A DNA stretch of 64,000 nucleotides from Thunnus maccoyii. Its lineage: Eukaryota > Chordata > Actinopteri > Scombriformes > Scombridae. Where the stretch lies: positions 15,269,501-15,333,500 of the forward strand of contig NC_056551.1 in NCBI RefSeq assembly GCF_910596095.1, given 5' to 3'. This document shows, piece after piece, positions 37,801 to 47,700 of this stretch (position 1 is its first letter; each line of letters opens with the position of its first letter). The notes beneath the pieces were generated by a model that saw only the letters and a list, made by a program, of their open reading frames with translations, had not been told where the DNA came from and did not search any database. Both the position numbers and the translations under genes were made by a program.

Positions 37801-40093
37801 CTCCTTGGCTGACATTTCTTCTGCTTCTTTTTTCTCAAGCTCACGTTGCCTAAAAGATCAGAAAACACAGACTGGTTTACTTTCAAACCCAGTTCTAACA
37901 AATTAATAAATTTCTTGTGAGTTGTATTTCTTTTTATTTGGCAAAATATTACAACAGCAACTTTTAATCTTTTCTTTAAAAGATTCACTTACCTCTTCTC
38001 CTCCTTGACCCTCTGTTGCTCCTCCAGCCGTAGGGTCTGGACCATGATAGACTCATGTCCACCAACAGTGATGGTAGCCAAGCTACGAGGTGCCAGTCTC
38101 CTCCTTGTGGAGGTGCCCCCTGACCCTCGTTCCTCCTCTACACCAAAACGCCCTTTAGAAGTCACTGCCAAGGTCGTCTTCTCTCGAAGTGTCCTAGTTT
38201 GACAGATTGAAAGAAAGAAAGAGATATTTCATTGTGATGAAAGTGAAAAACAGATGTTTCAATGTGATAAAAGTCTTTAATGAAGCTGTCAACATTGTGC
38301 AAAATAAACAGTATATCTATGCTACTGATACAATCCAAGTAGGGTTACAACTAACATTTATATTCATTATTAATTAATCTCCTGATTATTTTCTCAATCA
38401 ATCCATTAATTGTTTTGTCTACAAAATGTCTAAAATGTCTTGTTTTGTAAAACATGTCAAAACCCAAAGACAGTCATTTAACAATGAGATAAAACAGAGG
38501 AAAAACAGAAAATCCTCACACTGGAGAAGCTGGAACAAGCAAATATTTGGCATTTTTGCTTGAAAAAATACTCGAGTGAATAATCAATGATGACAATAGA
38601 TGCTGATTAATTTTCAGCCGATCAACTAATAGATTAATCGACTAGTCATTTTAGCTCTAAATCCAACAACCAAACAATTGTTCAACATGCATAAAAATGT
38701 ATTTCTGGTTGTTTTAAAACATGTAACAGTAATTTTTTATCATTAATTACAATCAATATGATGATTGTGAGATCATCATTTGGTGTGCAACAGCGTCAAA
38801 TTCTCTTATTAATTAGGATTGCAACTAATAATTGTTTTGATTAATGAATCTGCTAATTAATTTTTGAGAAATTGATTAATCATTTGGCCAATAAGATGTC
38901 ACAAAAAAGTGAAATACACCTCATTCACTATTCCCAAAGTTCACACCTTCAAATTGATTGTCTTGTCCAACCAACAGTCCAAATTTAATTTACTATTATA
39001 GTGGATTAAGCAAACTAGCCAATATCAAGTTTTCAGTAGTTCAGTAGTAGTATTTTTTTTTTCAGCTCTATCATTAATGATGATGACGATAGTAATAATA
39101 ATAATCATATTAATAACAATAACAATAATAATAATAATGATAATATACCCTTTACGTTTGTGCAATGTACAAATACTGGCTGGCAATATAGGTACTCTTA
39201 CTCTACTATTCTATTTCAAAAAGTGCATATCAAAAGTGCTATCAAATGAGTGTGAGCCTCCTTTGCCAGACAAACATTTGCTGAATACTGAATACACCCT
39301 TTGGGTTCTCTAGGACTGCAGTTGTATATTGGTTTTGAACATTTGTTAGCTAAGCGATTTGTTCAACTGTGTATTTACATAATTTTCACCTGGATAGCAA
39401 TGTGAGCTTCTGCTCCAGCATGATTTCCAGCTTTTGAGCCTGTTTGGAGATCCAGTGGTCCACCCCATGGTAGCGATAGCAGTTCTCCAACATCAGCCTG
39501 AAGTCTGCAACAAACTCTGTTATGGTCTCATACTCCTGGCTGATAAACCTCTCCTCCATCCTCCGCAAGCACATCGACTGCTTGAGCTGTGACTGACCTC
39601 GACCCCGGACCCCTCCAATACCATGTTGGGCCTCCTGGTGGCCGATGGGTTGAAGGAATGGGCTGGTGATCCCTTTGTACTTGTCCAAAAGAAAGCCAGT
39701 GAATATCCTATAAGCTTGCTGGACCTCATAGTTCATATTCTCCTCATAGCTATTGCTGTTGGTGGAGATGCAGACCTCAGGCAGTGACAGGTCACTGTTA
39801 GAAAACTCTGACATGCCATCATTGCTTATTGAAAGGTGGTCACCTTCAGCAGCTGCATCTCCGCTGTCACCAGGACAGTGTAATGCTACCATAGTCTCAA
39901 CTTCACAGCCATTGCTGAACCCATCCTCAGTCATGACGAGGTCAATGTCTTCGGTGCTACTGCTCACCCATCTGGAATCTGAAGACATGATGTTGGAGCA
40001 GGACTGCTGGGGCGTTGACGCTGGGTCTTGGTTGTGGAACATCTGTTGGCTACAACCTGCTGTGATTTGGTCTGTCTTATCCTCCTGATCCAT
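30254..40093 (-). CDS. kiaa2026: kiaa2026: bromodomain-containing chromatin protein homologue, 9 coding exons, 2,344 aa
   Basis: Exons in order of translation: 40093-39390, 38193-37993, 37849-36246, 36059-35998, 35798-35709, 35576-35461, 35236-35028, 34812-32764 and 32253-30254. All junctions are AG/GT with agreeing phase, and the sum is 7,035 bases (2,344 codons plus TGA). Identity rests on the bromodomain start, position between MLANA and UHRF2 as in human 9p24, and overall shape (human protein about 2,100 residues); I cannot recall the human sequence fully. Order: acidic N terminus; atypical bromodomain (about 121-232); Arg/Glu-rich helix; DDT-like block (about 336-387); WHIM-like block (about 403-522); KKKKRKKKRG and KRKDKKKKHK basic clusters; a helical segment WYYRREAVKDLHSTLIRLL near 890-950; acidic Ser run; then about 1,350 Ser/Thr/Pro/Gln/Val-rich residues. 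Molecular role is uncharacterised; probably nuclear. Confidence 0.88.
36246..37849 (-). other. kiaa2026: kiaa2026 coding exon 3: DDT/WHIM-like region and basic clusters
   Basis: The exon begins in a charged helix continued from exon 2 (EEQQRVKEEKRQRELEKKEAEE). It continues with DTLWELPAIGHFLCLA...PEIVFFELERCLL, which resembles a DDT helical domain. Next come RRWESELRQRVMGWYR, FYQRVWLLKGLCDHVYETQ and HECRESILGYDSKDNAYIHFP, which resemble WHIM1/WHIM2 motifs of ISWI-associated proteins (BAZ, CECR2, BPTF). These assignments come from pattern reading, not from a profile search. The second half is acidic/Ser-rich and ends in Lys/Arg clusters likely to act as nuclear localisation signals. Confidence 0.6.
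38341..38659. mobile_element. Non-autonomous hAT-like MITE in kiaa2026 intron 1, copy 1
   Basis: The left end AGGGTTACAACTAACATT and the right end CGACTAGTCATTTTAGCTCT are degenerate inverted ends of a family (consensus-like GGGCTGCAACTAACGATTA) common in percomorph fish, as far as I recall. Internal landmarks are GATTATTTTCTCAATCAAT, AAAATGTCTTGTTTTGT and AACCCAAAGA. Two further copies occur in this window at 38815-39070 and 55603-55985. Confidence 0.75.
38815..39070. mobile_element. Non-autonomous hAT-like MITE in kiaa2026 intron 1, copy 2
   Basis: Opens with AGGATTGCAACTAATAATTG and closes at TTCAGCTCTA, with AGTTCACACCTTCAAATTGA and a TTGTCCAACCAACAGTCCAAA-type block between. It is same-family as copy 1 but more decayed, and only about 155 bp away from it. 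Confidence 0.65.
39088..39146. repeat. (AAT/TAA)n trinucleotide-rich run in kiaa2026 intron 1
   Basis: AT-rich triplet repeat of ATA/ATAAT units (GATAGTAATAATAATAATCA and following), imperfect, about 60 bp. Confidence 0.85.
39390..40093 (-). other. kiaa2026: kiaa2026 coding exon 1: bromodomain
   Basis: Residues 121-232 read NYEVQQAYRIFTGFLLDKY as helix Z, TSPFLQPI in place of the WPF-shelf region, ISQEYETITEFVADFRLMLENCYRYHG as helices A-B, then VDHWISKQAQKLEIMLEQKL as helix C. The spacing and the FxxDxRLMxxNCxxY signature are those of a bromodomain. A Gly/Arg/Gln-rich insertion sits in the ZA loop (about 156-172). At the position normally filled by the acetyl-lysine-anchoring Asn (NCxxYN) the sequence has His (NCYRYH). 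The exon probably extends to an acceptor at 40104, with a non-coding exon upstream whose donor edge may be 40631. Confidence 0.85.
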
Positions 40094-40599
40094 GGTGCAG
40101 GCACCTGAGGTGGGTAACAGGTGTCACCTACAGTGAACTATGATGTTGCAAACAACACTCCTGCATAGTTTTTGTGTGAGGGAAAACTACACCAAGACAA
40201 ATTAAAAGTCCTTACTAAGCATTTACAGTTTCAAATAATCTTACAGCAGAAAGATAATCACTCTTAACATACCTAAAATCACAAGGTTAGGTTTCCTGAC
40301 ATTTAATCCCTGTCATGACAGGTGGTCACATGATTAAACACTGGAATGTTTACCTCGTGTGATTGTGTCAAAAACACCAGCAGCTAAACTCTCATTATCT
40401 ACCTGCCGGATCTTTGCAAACTTTTCGTTTCCCTGGATCAATGGCTACCTAGCCAGAAGTTAGCATTTAGCGAGCTAGCTAACAGTAGTTAAAACAACAA
40501 AAAGTACACCAAGTTTGTTCAGCTTGCTCATAGATTGAATCTACCGTGCACTCCATTATCACGTCTCCTGACCACGTGCAAAATAAGACCAAAACAATC

Positions 40600-41160
40600 T
40601 GACCAGAGCTTGGTTAGTGAAACAACATACCTCGACGTTTTCAGTGTGGCTCCAGACATACAGGCAAGACAGCCTTTAGCAAGCTTAGCAACGACGACAG
40701 CTTGCTAGCTGGGCTAGCTTGCTATTGTCTCCAATCTGGGGCCTGCAATTGCTGCGTTCGCTTTCCATAGTTAGATTTTATGGCAATTAAATGTCCATTA
40801 GTAAAAAAGTTATGCAGACATCTCATGTCGTCAGCGCACAGAGTGATGTCAGTGGCAGCAAGATGGCTAAAAGGAGCATTAGCCGGAGTAACACTAACTG
40901 ATTGTCCGACAATGCATAACAGTTCATTTTCATTAGCCATCCGGCTAACCAGCTAGGTTTACAAGTTGACAGCTACACACCGCTAAGTTCACGTTAGAGA
41001 CACATTTGCGGCATGTGTCAAATATCTTCTGAAGCCTGTAGGGTTTACAGAAAGCTAGTAACGGACTATTCCGGCTTGCATGACGAACAGTGAACCGTCC
41101 ACTTCACTTCCACCCTGCGTGCGCCCGATGCAAATGTGCGCAGCCTGACGTAGCTAGCAG
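40600..41160 (-). promoter_or_regulatory. kiaa2026: Putative kiaa2026 promoter and non-coding exon 1
   Basis: A good minus-strand donor (CGTCGAG then GTATGT) gives an exon edge at 40631, which would join the acceptor at 40104/40105 eleven bases upstream of the ATG. The sequence above it is CpG-containing, TATA-less and rich in GCTAGC and CCGGCTAACC-type words. The transcription start is not defined. Confidence 0.4.
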
Positions 41161-42193
41161 GTCGCGTGTCGCACCAAATTGTTATTTTGGTTTTGGAGCC
41201 AATCCTGACACACTCACTTTACACCGTATTAATAACCTTTATTGTGATTATATCAAACCATCGGATTGAACGAGACAGTTGTCATTCCGTTTTAAATCAT
41301 TGCACACCTGTCGACAAAGCTGTTGTGCACAACAAAAAGTCAACAGCATTGCACAGTTAAAATACTCATTCATAACTTCAGCGCTGAAGTGTCCTCCAGT
41401 GAGTTACTGAAGACACAGCAGACACTGTTCCGTGTACAGTGGAAACTTGAGCAACACGCATGTCTCACTTCTAACCGCTAGATGTGGCTAGTCACTAGTG
41501 TACGACAGATGAGCATCCTTACCTACATGATGATGTATAAGGAGTCTTTCTTCCCTTTTTTTAGCCTTCAGGTAGTTCTTAACCCCTAGGCTGTGTACAA
41601 CCCTTTCATTGAGGAAGGCTTTTTTCTCATTTTAACCCTTGTTATTTCCTTCATATTATATATTTTTAACCTGTTATGGGTCACAGTCCCACCCGTGGGG
41701 CACTTTATCATTGGTGGCATTATTTTCAGGATCACTTATACTCATTCTGACTTTTTGGTTATAAAATTGAAAGATTTACCTTTTAAATGAGACCAGGATC
41801 ATGACTGTTATCAAAAGGGTTGAAGAACAGTCACCTTCTTATTTTGGGTTCATTATTTTCAGGCTTGTGTACAAAAATGGAGTGCCTGGTAAGAGGTCAA
41901 CGCTGGAGCACTTTGAGATTCACTTCCAAATGAAAAGTGCAGTTCAATTTAAAAGCATTATTATATTAACACCAGCCCCAACAAGCTCCACTACATGTTT
42001 ATTCTGGTTATGGGTATGGCTGATGCTACCGTACACCAACCCCAGTGTAGGAGGCAGGATTTGTGCACCGACTGAGATTAAACTACCTGTAAGACAAATA
42101 TCAGGGCAAGACAATCCAATACTTTGTGACTGACTGTGTAAAGCCCCAAACTATTGTAGGCTGATTCAGGGATGTGCAGAGATGAGTTGTTTA

Positions 42194-42279
42194 CAGACTG
42201 CTGTGTTATGACAGTATCCTTGAATATATTTAGCACCAGACTGCTGTGTTATAACAGTATCCTTGAATATATTTAGCAC
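42194..42279. repeat. 43-bp direct tandem duplication
   Basis: Units 42194-42236 and 42237-42279 are identical except for one base (ATGACAG against ATAACAG). The near-identity suggests a recent event. There is no coding content. Confidence 0.92.
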
Positions 42280-42904
42280 CAGTCATTGTTTTATTAAAAC
42301 TACCAAGTATTGTTAGTCACATTAGCAAAGGACATAAATGCAGCATTAGGACAGTGAGCAGATATATTATTCTCTACTGACAGTGTAGATTTGCCAGTGG
42401 CAGATTGAAAAAGTCTCCAGCTGGGACAATTGTTAATTAAGCAATTTTGCCACGAGAGGCCTGTGCTTTACAGTGATTTTAGGTATTGTATGCTAAGAGA
42501 GGTATTTCAATTCAGTACAGGCCACTCTTTTTGATACACAATGATTTCCTCTCTCAAATCACAGTTTCACTGCTGTGCACAATTACTTTCAGGGGAACGG
42601 AGAGAGCTAGATGAGGCTTCAAGAGTCTTCTATTATGTGTTCTGGGAATTTAGAGGTTTCATGCGAAAGAAAGTTTTCCAACTGCTATTTGAAATTTGAT
42701 TGATGTGTTTGTGTGATTTGCTATTTGAAAGCCTGTGTTATATTTCATCATCATACCATTGTGGTAACAATGTAATATGGATCAACTCGTGGCAAATTGC
42801 ATAATTGAGACACCATATTTCATTAATTAAGACTAAAGTCTGCATTAAAAGTTTTTTTTTCCTTCTTAATTCATTTAAACCATATGAAAAGAAATTTTGA
42901 AGTA

Positions 42905-43165
42905 AGGCTGGATTACCCACTGGGCAAAGCAGCAAGCTGCCCGGGGCCCCAGACCCTCAGGGGGCCCAAAGGCTCCAGGTTCAATGTTATTTAGTTTTGG
43001 TAATTAGTTTGTGGTTATTGCAAATAAGTTTGTAAAACACATAACTGAAAAGGTAGGGGCCCCGAGATAGCTCCTGCATTGTTACCTGCACAAAGAGTTG
43101 GGGTCAATATGGGCCTGCAACTTATTTTTGCCCCAATGCCCTCTAGTAGGTTAATCCAACCATGG
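42905..43165. repeat. Dispersed repeat with GGGGCCCC blocks, copy 1
   Basis: Contains GGCTGGATTACCCACTGGGC, GCCCGGGGCCCC, GGCTCCAGGTTCAATGTTAT and a closing TTTTTGCCCCAATGCCC block. The same order of landmarks is found at 43915-44245, so both belong to one repeat family. Confidence 0.7.
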
Positions 43166-43490
43166 GAAAGCCAGAGGCAATTCTAAGTTCTTAATACTAG
43201 GCACAAAATGCATGACAACATTTAAAGTCACAATAAAGAGAAAACTAAATAAAATAAAATAGAATACAATTAAATAACGGAGGTAAGATACAAATAGACA
43301 AAATATATTAGACAAAAAAAAAACAGTTCCAGTGCAGTAATATGTTGCCCCTTTAAATAAATAAAAGTGCAGTGAAGAAATTAATGACAGGTACAGGAGT
43401 GTTTTTAGAATAGATTTTTTAAAGAATGATTTAGAATAGTCAAGAAGTGGGATGGATGGATATCTATGTGCAGCATAGCTAAAGGCAGTC

Positions 43491-43724
43491 TCACAGTGTT
43501 TGGATCTGACTTAAAATACGACTAGTTGACTTCCTGGAAAGATCTGAGGGACCTATAAAACACATATCAAGCGTGTATTTTGGCCTTCGGCTGCTAAGTG
43601 ATTTGAAAACAAGCAGCAGCACTTTAAAATCAATTCTTTTAATAAGCCAGTGTAAAGATTTAAGAATAGGAGCAATTGGCTCTGCTCTACTGTTTCTTAG
43701 TAGTATGGTAGCAGCATTCTGCAT
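43491..43724 (-). mobile_element. LINE (L2/CR1-like) reverse-transcriptase ORF 3'-end fragment
   Basis: The minus strand reads MQNAATILLRNSRAEPIAPI, then LKSLHWL, then IDFKVLLLVFKSL. This is the signature that follows the reverse transcriptase domain in fish L2/CR1-type retrotransposons (typically QNAAARLL...HITPVL.SLHWLPV..RI.FKILLL.FK.L). The WLP.R segment is damaged and the frame ends soon after, so it is a dead fragment. It lies between two copies of a GGGGCCCC-type repeat. Confidence 0.8.
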
Positions 43725-43914
43725 GTGCAGGTCTTTTTCTAGGCTTGAAACCTCTAATTCTTGCTATTTTTTTAATGATAAAAAGCTGATAATGAATTGA
43801 TGTTGCTGAGACCAAGATCTGAGTCTATTAAAATGCCAGTATTGATCTTTAGTGGGCTAATCCTATAATATACTACTATTTAATAAAAAAAACAAAAAAA
43901 CAATGAAAATTGGA

Positions 43915-44245
43915 TTTCTAACCCGGCATGGTGGGCAACTGCCCCGCGGCCCCATATTCCCAGGGGTCCACACAGCTCCAGGTTGTTTTGTGGTAATTTG
44001 GTGAATTGTAATATTGTTTGGGAACATGATAGTGAGTTCTGCCTCATTAGCGGATGTTGAGGCCCTGTTTTAAAGTCTAGTTTTAAGCCAAGTGATACTG
44101 TGTTAACCTTATCAGCAGTATTTCTTGTGTTTACACAAATTACTATACGATATTCTAGCATAGGAATACACTGCTGGAGGAGGAACAAGGGGTTAATAGG
44201 GGCCCGACAGGTCATTTTTGCCCTAGGGCCCCAACCAGGTCAACC
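43915..44245. repeat. Dispersed repeat with GGGGCCCC blocks, copy 2
   Basis: Contains GCATGGTGGGCAACTGCCCC, CAGCTCCAGGTTGTTTTGTG, TAGGGGCCCGACAGGTCATT and TTTTGCCCTAGGGCCCC in the same order as the copy at 42905-43165. It ends about 460 bp before the uhrf2 start codon. Confidence 0.7.
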
Positions 44246-44500
44246 GTCCTACTTCGACTACTGTAGCTGCTGTAAAGGCCTTCTTGTGTCAATAAACTCA
44301 CTACGTCTCAGTGGTATAAATCTGCATAATCATGTAATGGAAATGTAAAATGAACACGCCCCTTCTTGTTACTACGCAGCTATTGATTTATAGTATAGTT
44401 TGAGTTATATTTTTCAAATGTATACATGGCTTGATGTGTTTTTTGAAGCGCATTTAGGAGGGAGCTGCGCCTTTAACTGCAAACTGTGCTCGCTTAAACG

Positions 44501-44710
44501 TTATTTCGCGAGATTTGCTTGGCGCCGCGACCTCATGTGAAACACCTCCTGCGCGACCCAGTCCGACGTTACCTCTGCAGAGGAAAACGCAATGGAGCCC
44601 TGAACATTTCTCTTTTTTTATATCTCCTTTGACCCCTGGAAAACAATATTAGTAGGCAAATCCCCCGCTTTATCTGCTATTTATTTGAGGCGCAACAGGG
44701 CGGTGCAACG
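44501..44710 (+). promoter_or_regulatory. uhrf2: uhrf2 proximal promoter and 5' UTR
   Basis: A TTTCGCGAGA site (44504-44513) matches the TCTCGCGAGA palindromic promoter element except at one base. A TTGGCGCC core (44519-44526) matches an E2F site; E2F control is well known for the UHRF family. The region is CpG-rich and lacks a TATA box. Between these sites and the start codon lies a four-codon upstream ORF (ATG GAG CCC TGA, 44592-44603), which would lie in the 5' UTR if transcription begins near the E2F site. Confidence 0.55.
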
Positions 44711-47700
44711 ATGTGGATCCAGATTCGTACTATAGACGGGAAGGAGACGCGAACCGTTGAGGATCTTTCTAGATTGACCAAAATTGAGTCTTTACGGTTG
44801 AAAATACAGGACATCTTCAATGTAAGCCCACAACAACAGCGCCTGTTCTACCGAGGGAAGCAGGTAAACGCAATTTCTGTGTCAGCCCGTCATGCAGCGC
44901 TCGGTTTTCTGTTGCTTTGGCAGGGTTTTGGTGCTGGTTTTGGAGAGTGAGTGAGTGGTCCTCTTGGTGTTGTAGCCGTTTCGGACCCATGCAAGCTTCC
45001 TGTTTTGATAGGAATTCGCCAATAGTTCTTGCGCAAGAGCCCGGGGTACGCGGTGTGCCAGCCCCCGGTGAAAACGGCAATATGGCATGAATGTGTGCTC
45101 ATATTATGGATCCGTGTCACATTGTTTGGGTCGGTGCTTTGGAGACTTGCATGCAACAAATGTCTCACCGCCGTAGACGTGTTTGTTTACATTGCCGCGA
45201 GAGAGAAAAGGAGAACATCGCCCTCTGTTTCCACATGTAAGAGCAAAGTAGTGCAGCGCAAACAAACGCCGATGTCTTCTCTCTTTAACCGGAGCAACGA
45301 CAGCCTGGTTTATACATGTAACAAACCTTAAATATCCGTCTAATTACGCCTTTCTGTTTTGTATTTGTAACATGTGGCTCCAGTAGCTCTGAACTGTACT
45401 CGAGCCCATCAGGGAGGCTCGTGCATGTGGCGTGTTATGATGATGATGTTAATGATAATTCGAGGGGGAGGAGGGGACTCCTGGCTCCACGTGCCCTGGC
45501 ATCCAAAAGCAAGTGTAGTTGTGTTTACACCCTGGCGTCACTATGGTATACACACAGCGTAAAGTGAGGGCAGGACTGTCAGCTGATGGCCTTTCCGCTC
45601 CGTACACATCACTCATGCAGATTCATGTGGATGAGTCTCATGTTTCCAAGACACGGTTTGCATACAAGCCGGGACATTTTTTTTCTTGCCCCAATCAGGC
45701 CTTGATTTATTGAACATGGCATATATATGATTTTGATTTGTGTTATAGTAGGGCTGGGCAATATATTGATATGGTGATGTGAGACTAGATATCGTTTTAG
45801 ACATTGGATATCGTAATATCGTGATAAGGCTGATAAGGTTGTCTTTACCTGGTTTTAAATAATAACTTTATTTGTATAGCATCTTTCATACAAAGAAAAT
45901 GCAGCTCAAAGTGCTTTACAACGAAAGAAATTACATGCATCAAGTGCTTCACATCAAGAAAGACATAAGATGAACATAAAAACATGTTAATGTTAATAAA
46001 CATAAGATACAATAAAGTGAAAATGTGAAACAGAACGCGTACTTCAGTGGTGGTAATTTGAGACTAAATAAGCGAGAGCTCAGAAAGTAACACAAGACGG
46101 AAGATAAAACCCACTGGCACATAAAATACATAGTAATAATAATAAAATAAATTTAAAACATAGAATGTATAAAATCAGTAAAATTCAACATTTTAAAGTA
46201 AGTGCAGTAGTGCGAAGCATTTTAAAATAAGTGCAGTTGTGCGAAGCAGACTGAGGGAAAATCTAGTTAAAGGCTAAGGTGAAGAGATAAGCTTTTAGCT
46301 TTCTTTCAAAAATATTTAGCGAGCTGGCTTCCCTGATATCTATCGGTAGTGTCTTCCATAGTTTTGGGAAGTAATTGACAAAGGCGGAATCCCCTGATTT
46401 TCCTTCGGCTGTTGCTGGGAATCTCCAATAAACCAGAAGCAGATGATCGCAGTGTTCTTCAAGGCAAATAGCTTATCAAGGGAGTTAGTAATGTAGCTTT
46501 ATCGTAGCTCATTAAGGACTTTGTATAGCTGCCACATTACAGTAAAATGATGTAATTTTCTGAACTTACCAGACTGTTCTAGCTGTTCTATTATTTGCCT
46601 TTACCCACTTAGTCATTATATCCACATTACTCATGATTATTCATCAAAAATCTCATTGTGTAAATATTTTGTGAAAGCACCAATAGTCATTCTTACAATA
46701 TTGCCTCAATATTGATATTGAGGTCTTTAGTCAGAAATATCGTGATATTTGATTTTGTCTATATCGCCCAGCCATATTTTATAGTAATGTACAGCACAAA
46801 AAAACATGTTTTATCTCTCTGTCAGGTTACATTAAGCTCCACCAAAGTGGAACAGATGGTAAACATTTCTTAGATATCTCACATAATTCCGTACTACCAT
46901 TAACTCTGTATTTCTTGTGGTTTATTCTGCTTTACTATCCTGTCTGACTGCATTAACAATGCAGCTTGTAAAAATGCTCAAAGAGTTCTTAAACACTTTT
47001 CACAATTACTCCTCTCATTGACTGATTTACAGTTTCTATACATCATGCCTATACAAAGAAATACAGCTACTGTTTATTTCAGAAAACGTGTTCTTGCAAA
47101 ACACTAAAAAACATTGATTTCATGTGAGCCATACAAATGTAACTTTCAAGCATGGTAGTTTTGAATACAGTGGTAAATATGTTAATATTGATATCACGGT
47201 GATCCCGTGGTAATCATCGCTGTGCTATCAATCAATATTTTTAAGCTTGAATCTATCATTAATGGTGGATTCAGGACATCTACCACAGTTTCAACATAAA
47301 TACAATTCTACATTCTACAAAATGACTATTGAATTTGTAATACGAAACACCAACAGAACAAAATATCTTCGAGCCAGTGCTACAATGCAACTTCATCTTT
47401 GGGAGGAAACAAGTGCAGAAACCAGAATAATTGTTTAAGACCCATTTGAGCCTAAGCCCAGTCTTGAATATTTGGTCACTGGCCTGCTGGGATTTCAATT
47501 CCCCATACTGTGTAGACATGTTGTTAGATTTATATACTGTAATACTGTGTGTGAACAGATGTTAGTGTATTTTTTTCTTTGCCTCGCAGTGATTGAAGCA
47601 AGTTTAATGCCAGCAGTTAGGAAAGACAATGGTGTAAAAGCCGTCAGCTGCTACCCTGAGATGGACACGTGTATTTGTGTGTGTCATGGCGGATGGTCGC

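Larger units (their letters stand above)
40105..44500. other. Divergent spacer between kiaa2026 and uhrf2
   Basis: No exon of another gene was recognised. The kiaa2026 promoter should lie around 40600-41150, which has CpGs and a dense cluster of GCTAGC/TTAGC words. A 43-bp tandem duplication sits at 42194-42279. From 42905 to 44245 the sequence is nearly all repeat-derived, with two copies of a GGGGCCCC-containing repeat flanking a LINE remnant. In human, RANBP6, IL33 and TPD52L3 occupy the corresponding interval; none is seen here. Confidence 0.55.

Noticed and set aside
42905..44245. Possible remnant of IL33, RANBP6 or TPD52L3, expected here from human synteny
   Set aside because: No frame resembles these proteins; the sequence is LINE and dispersed-repeat material.
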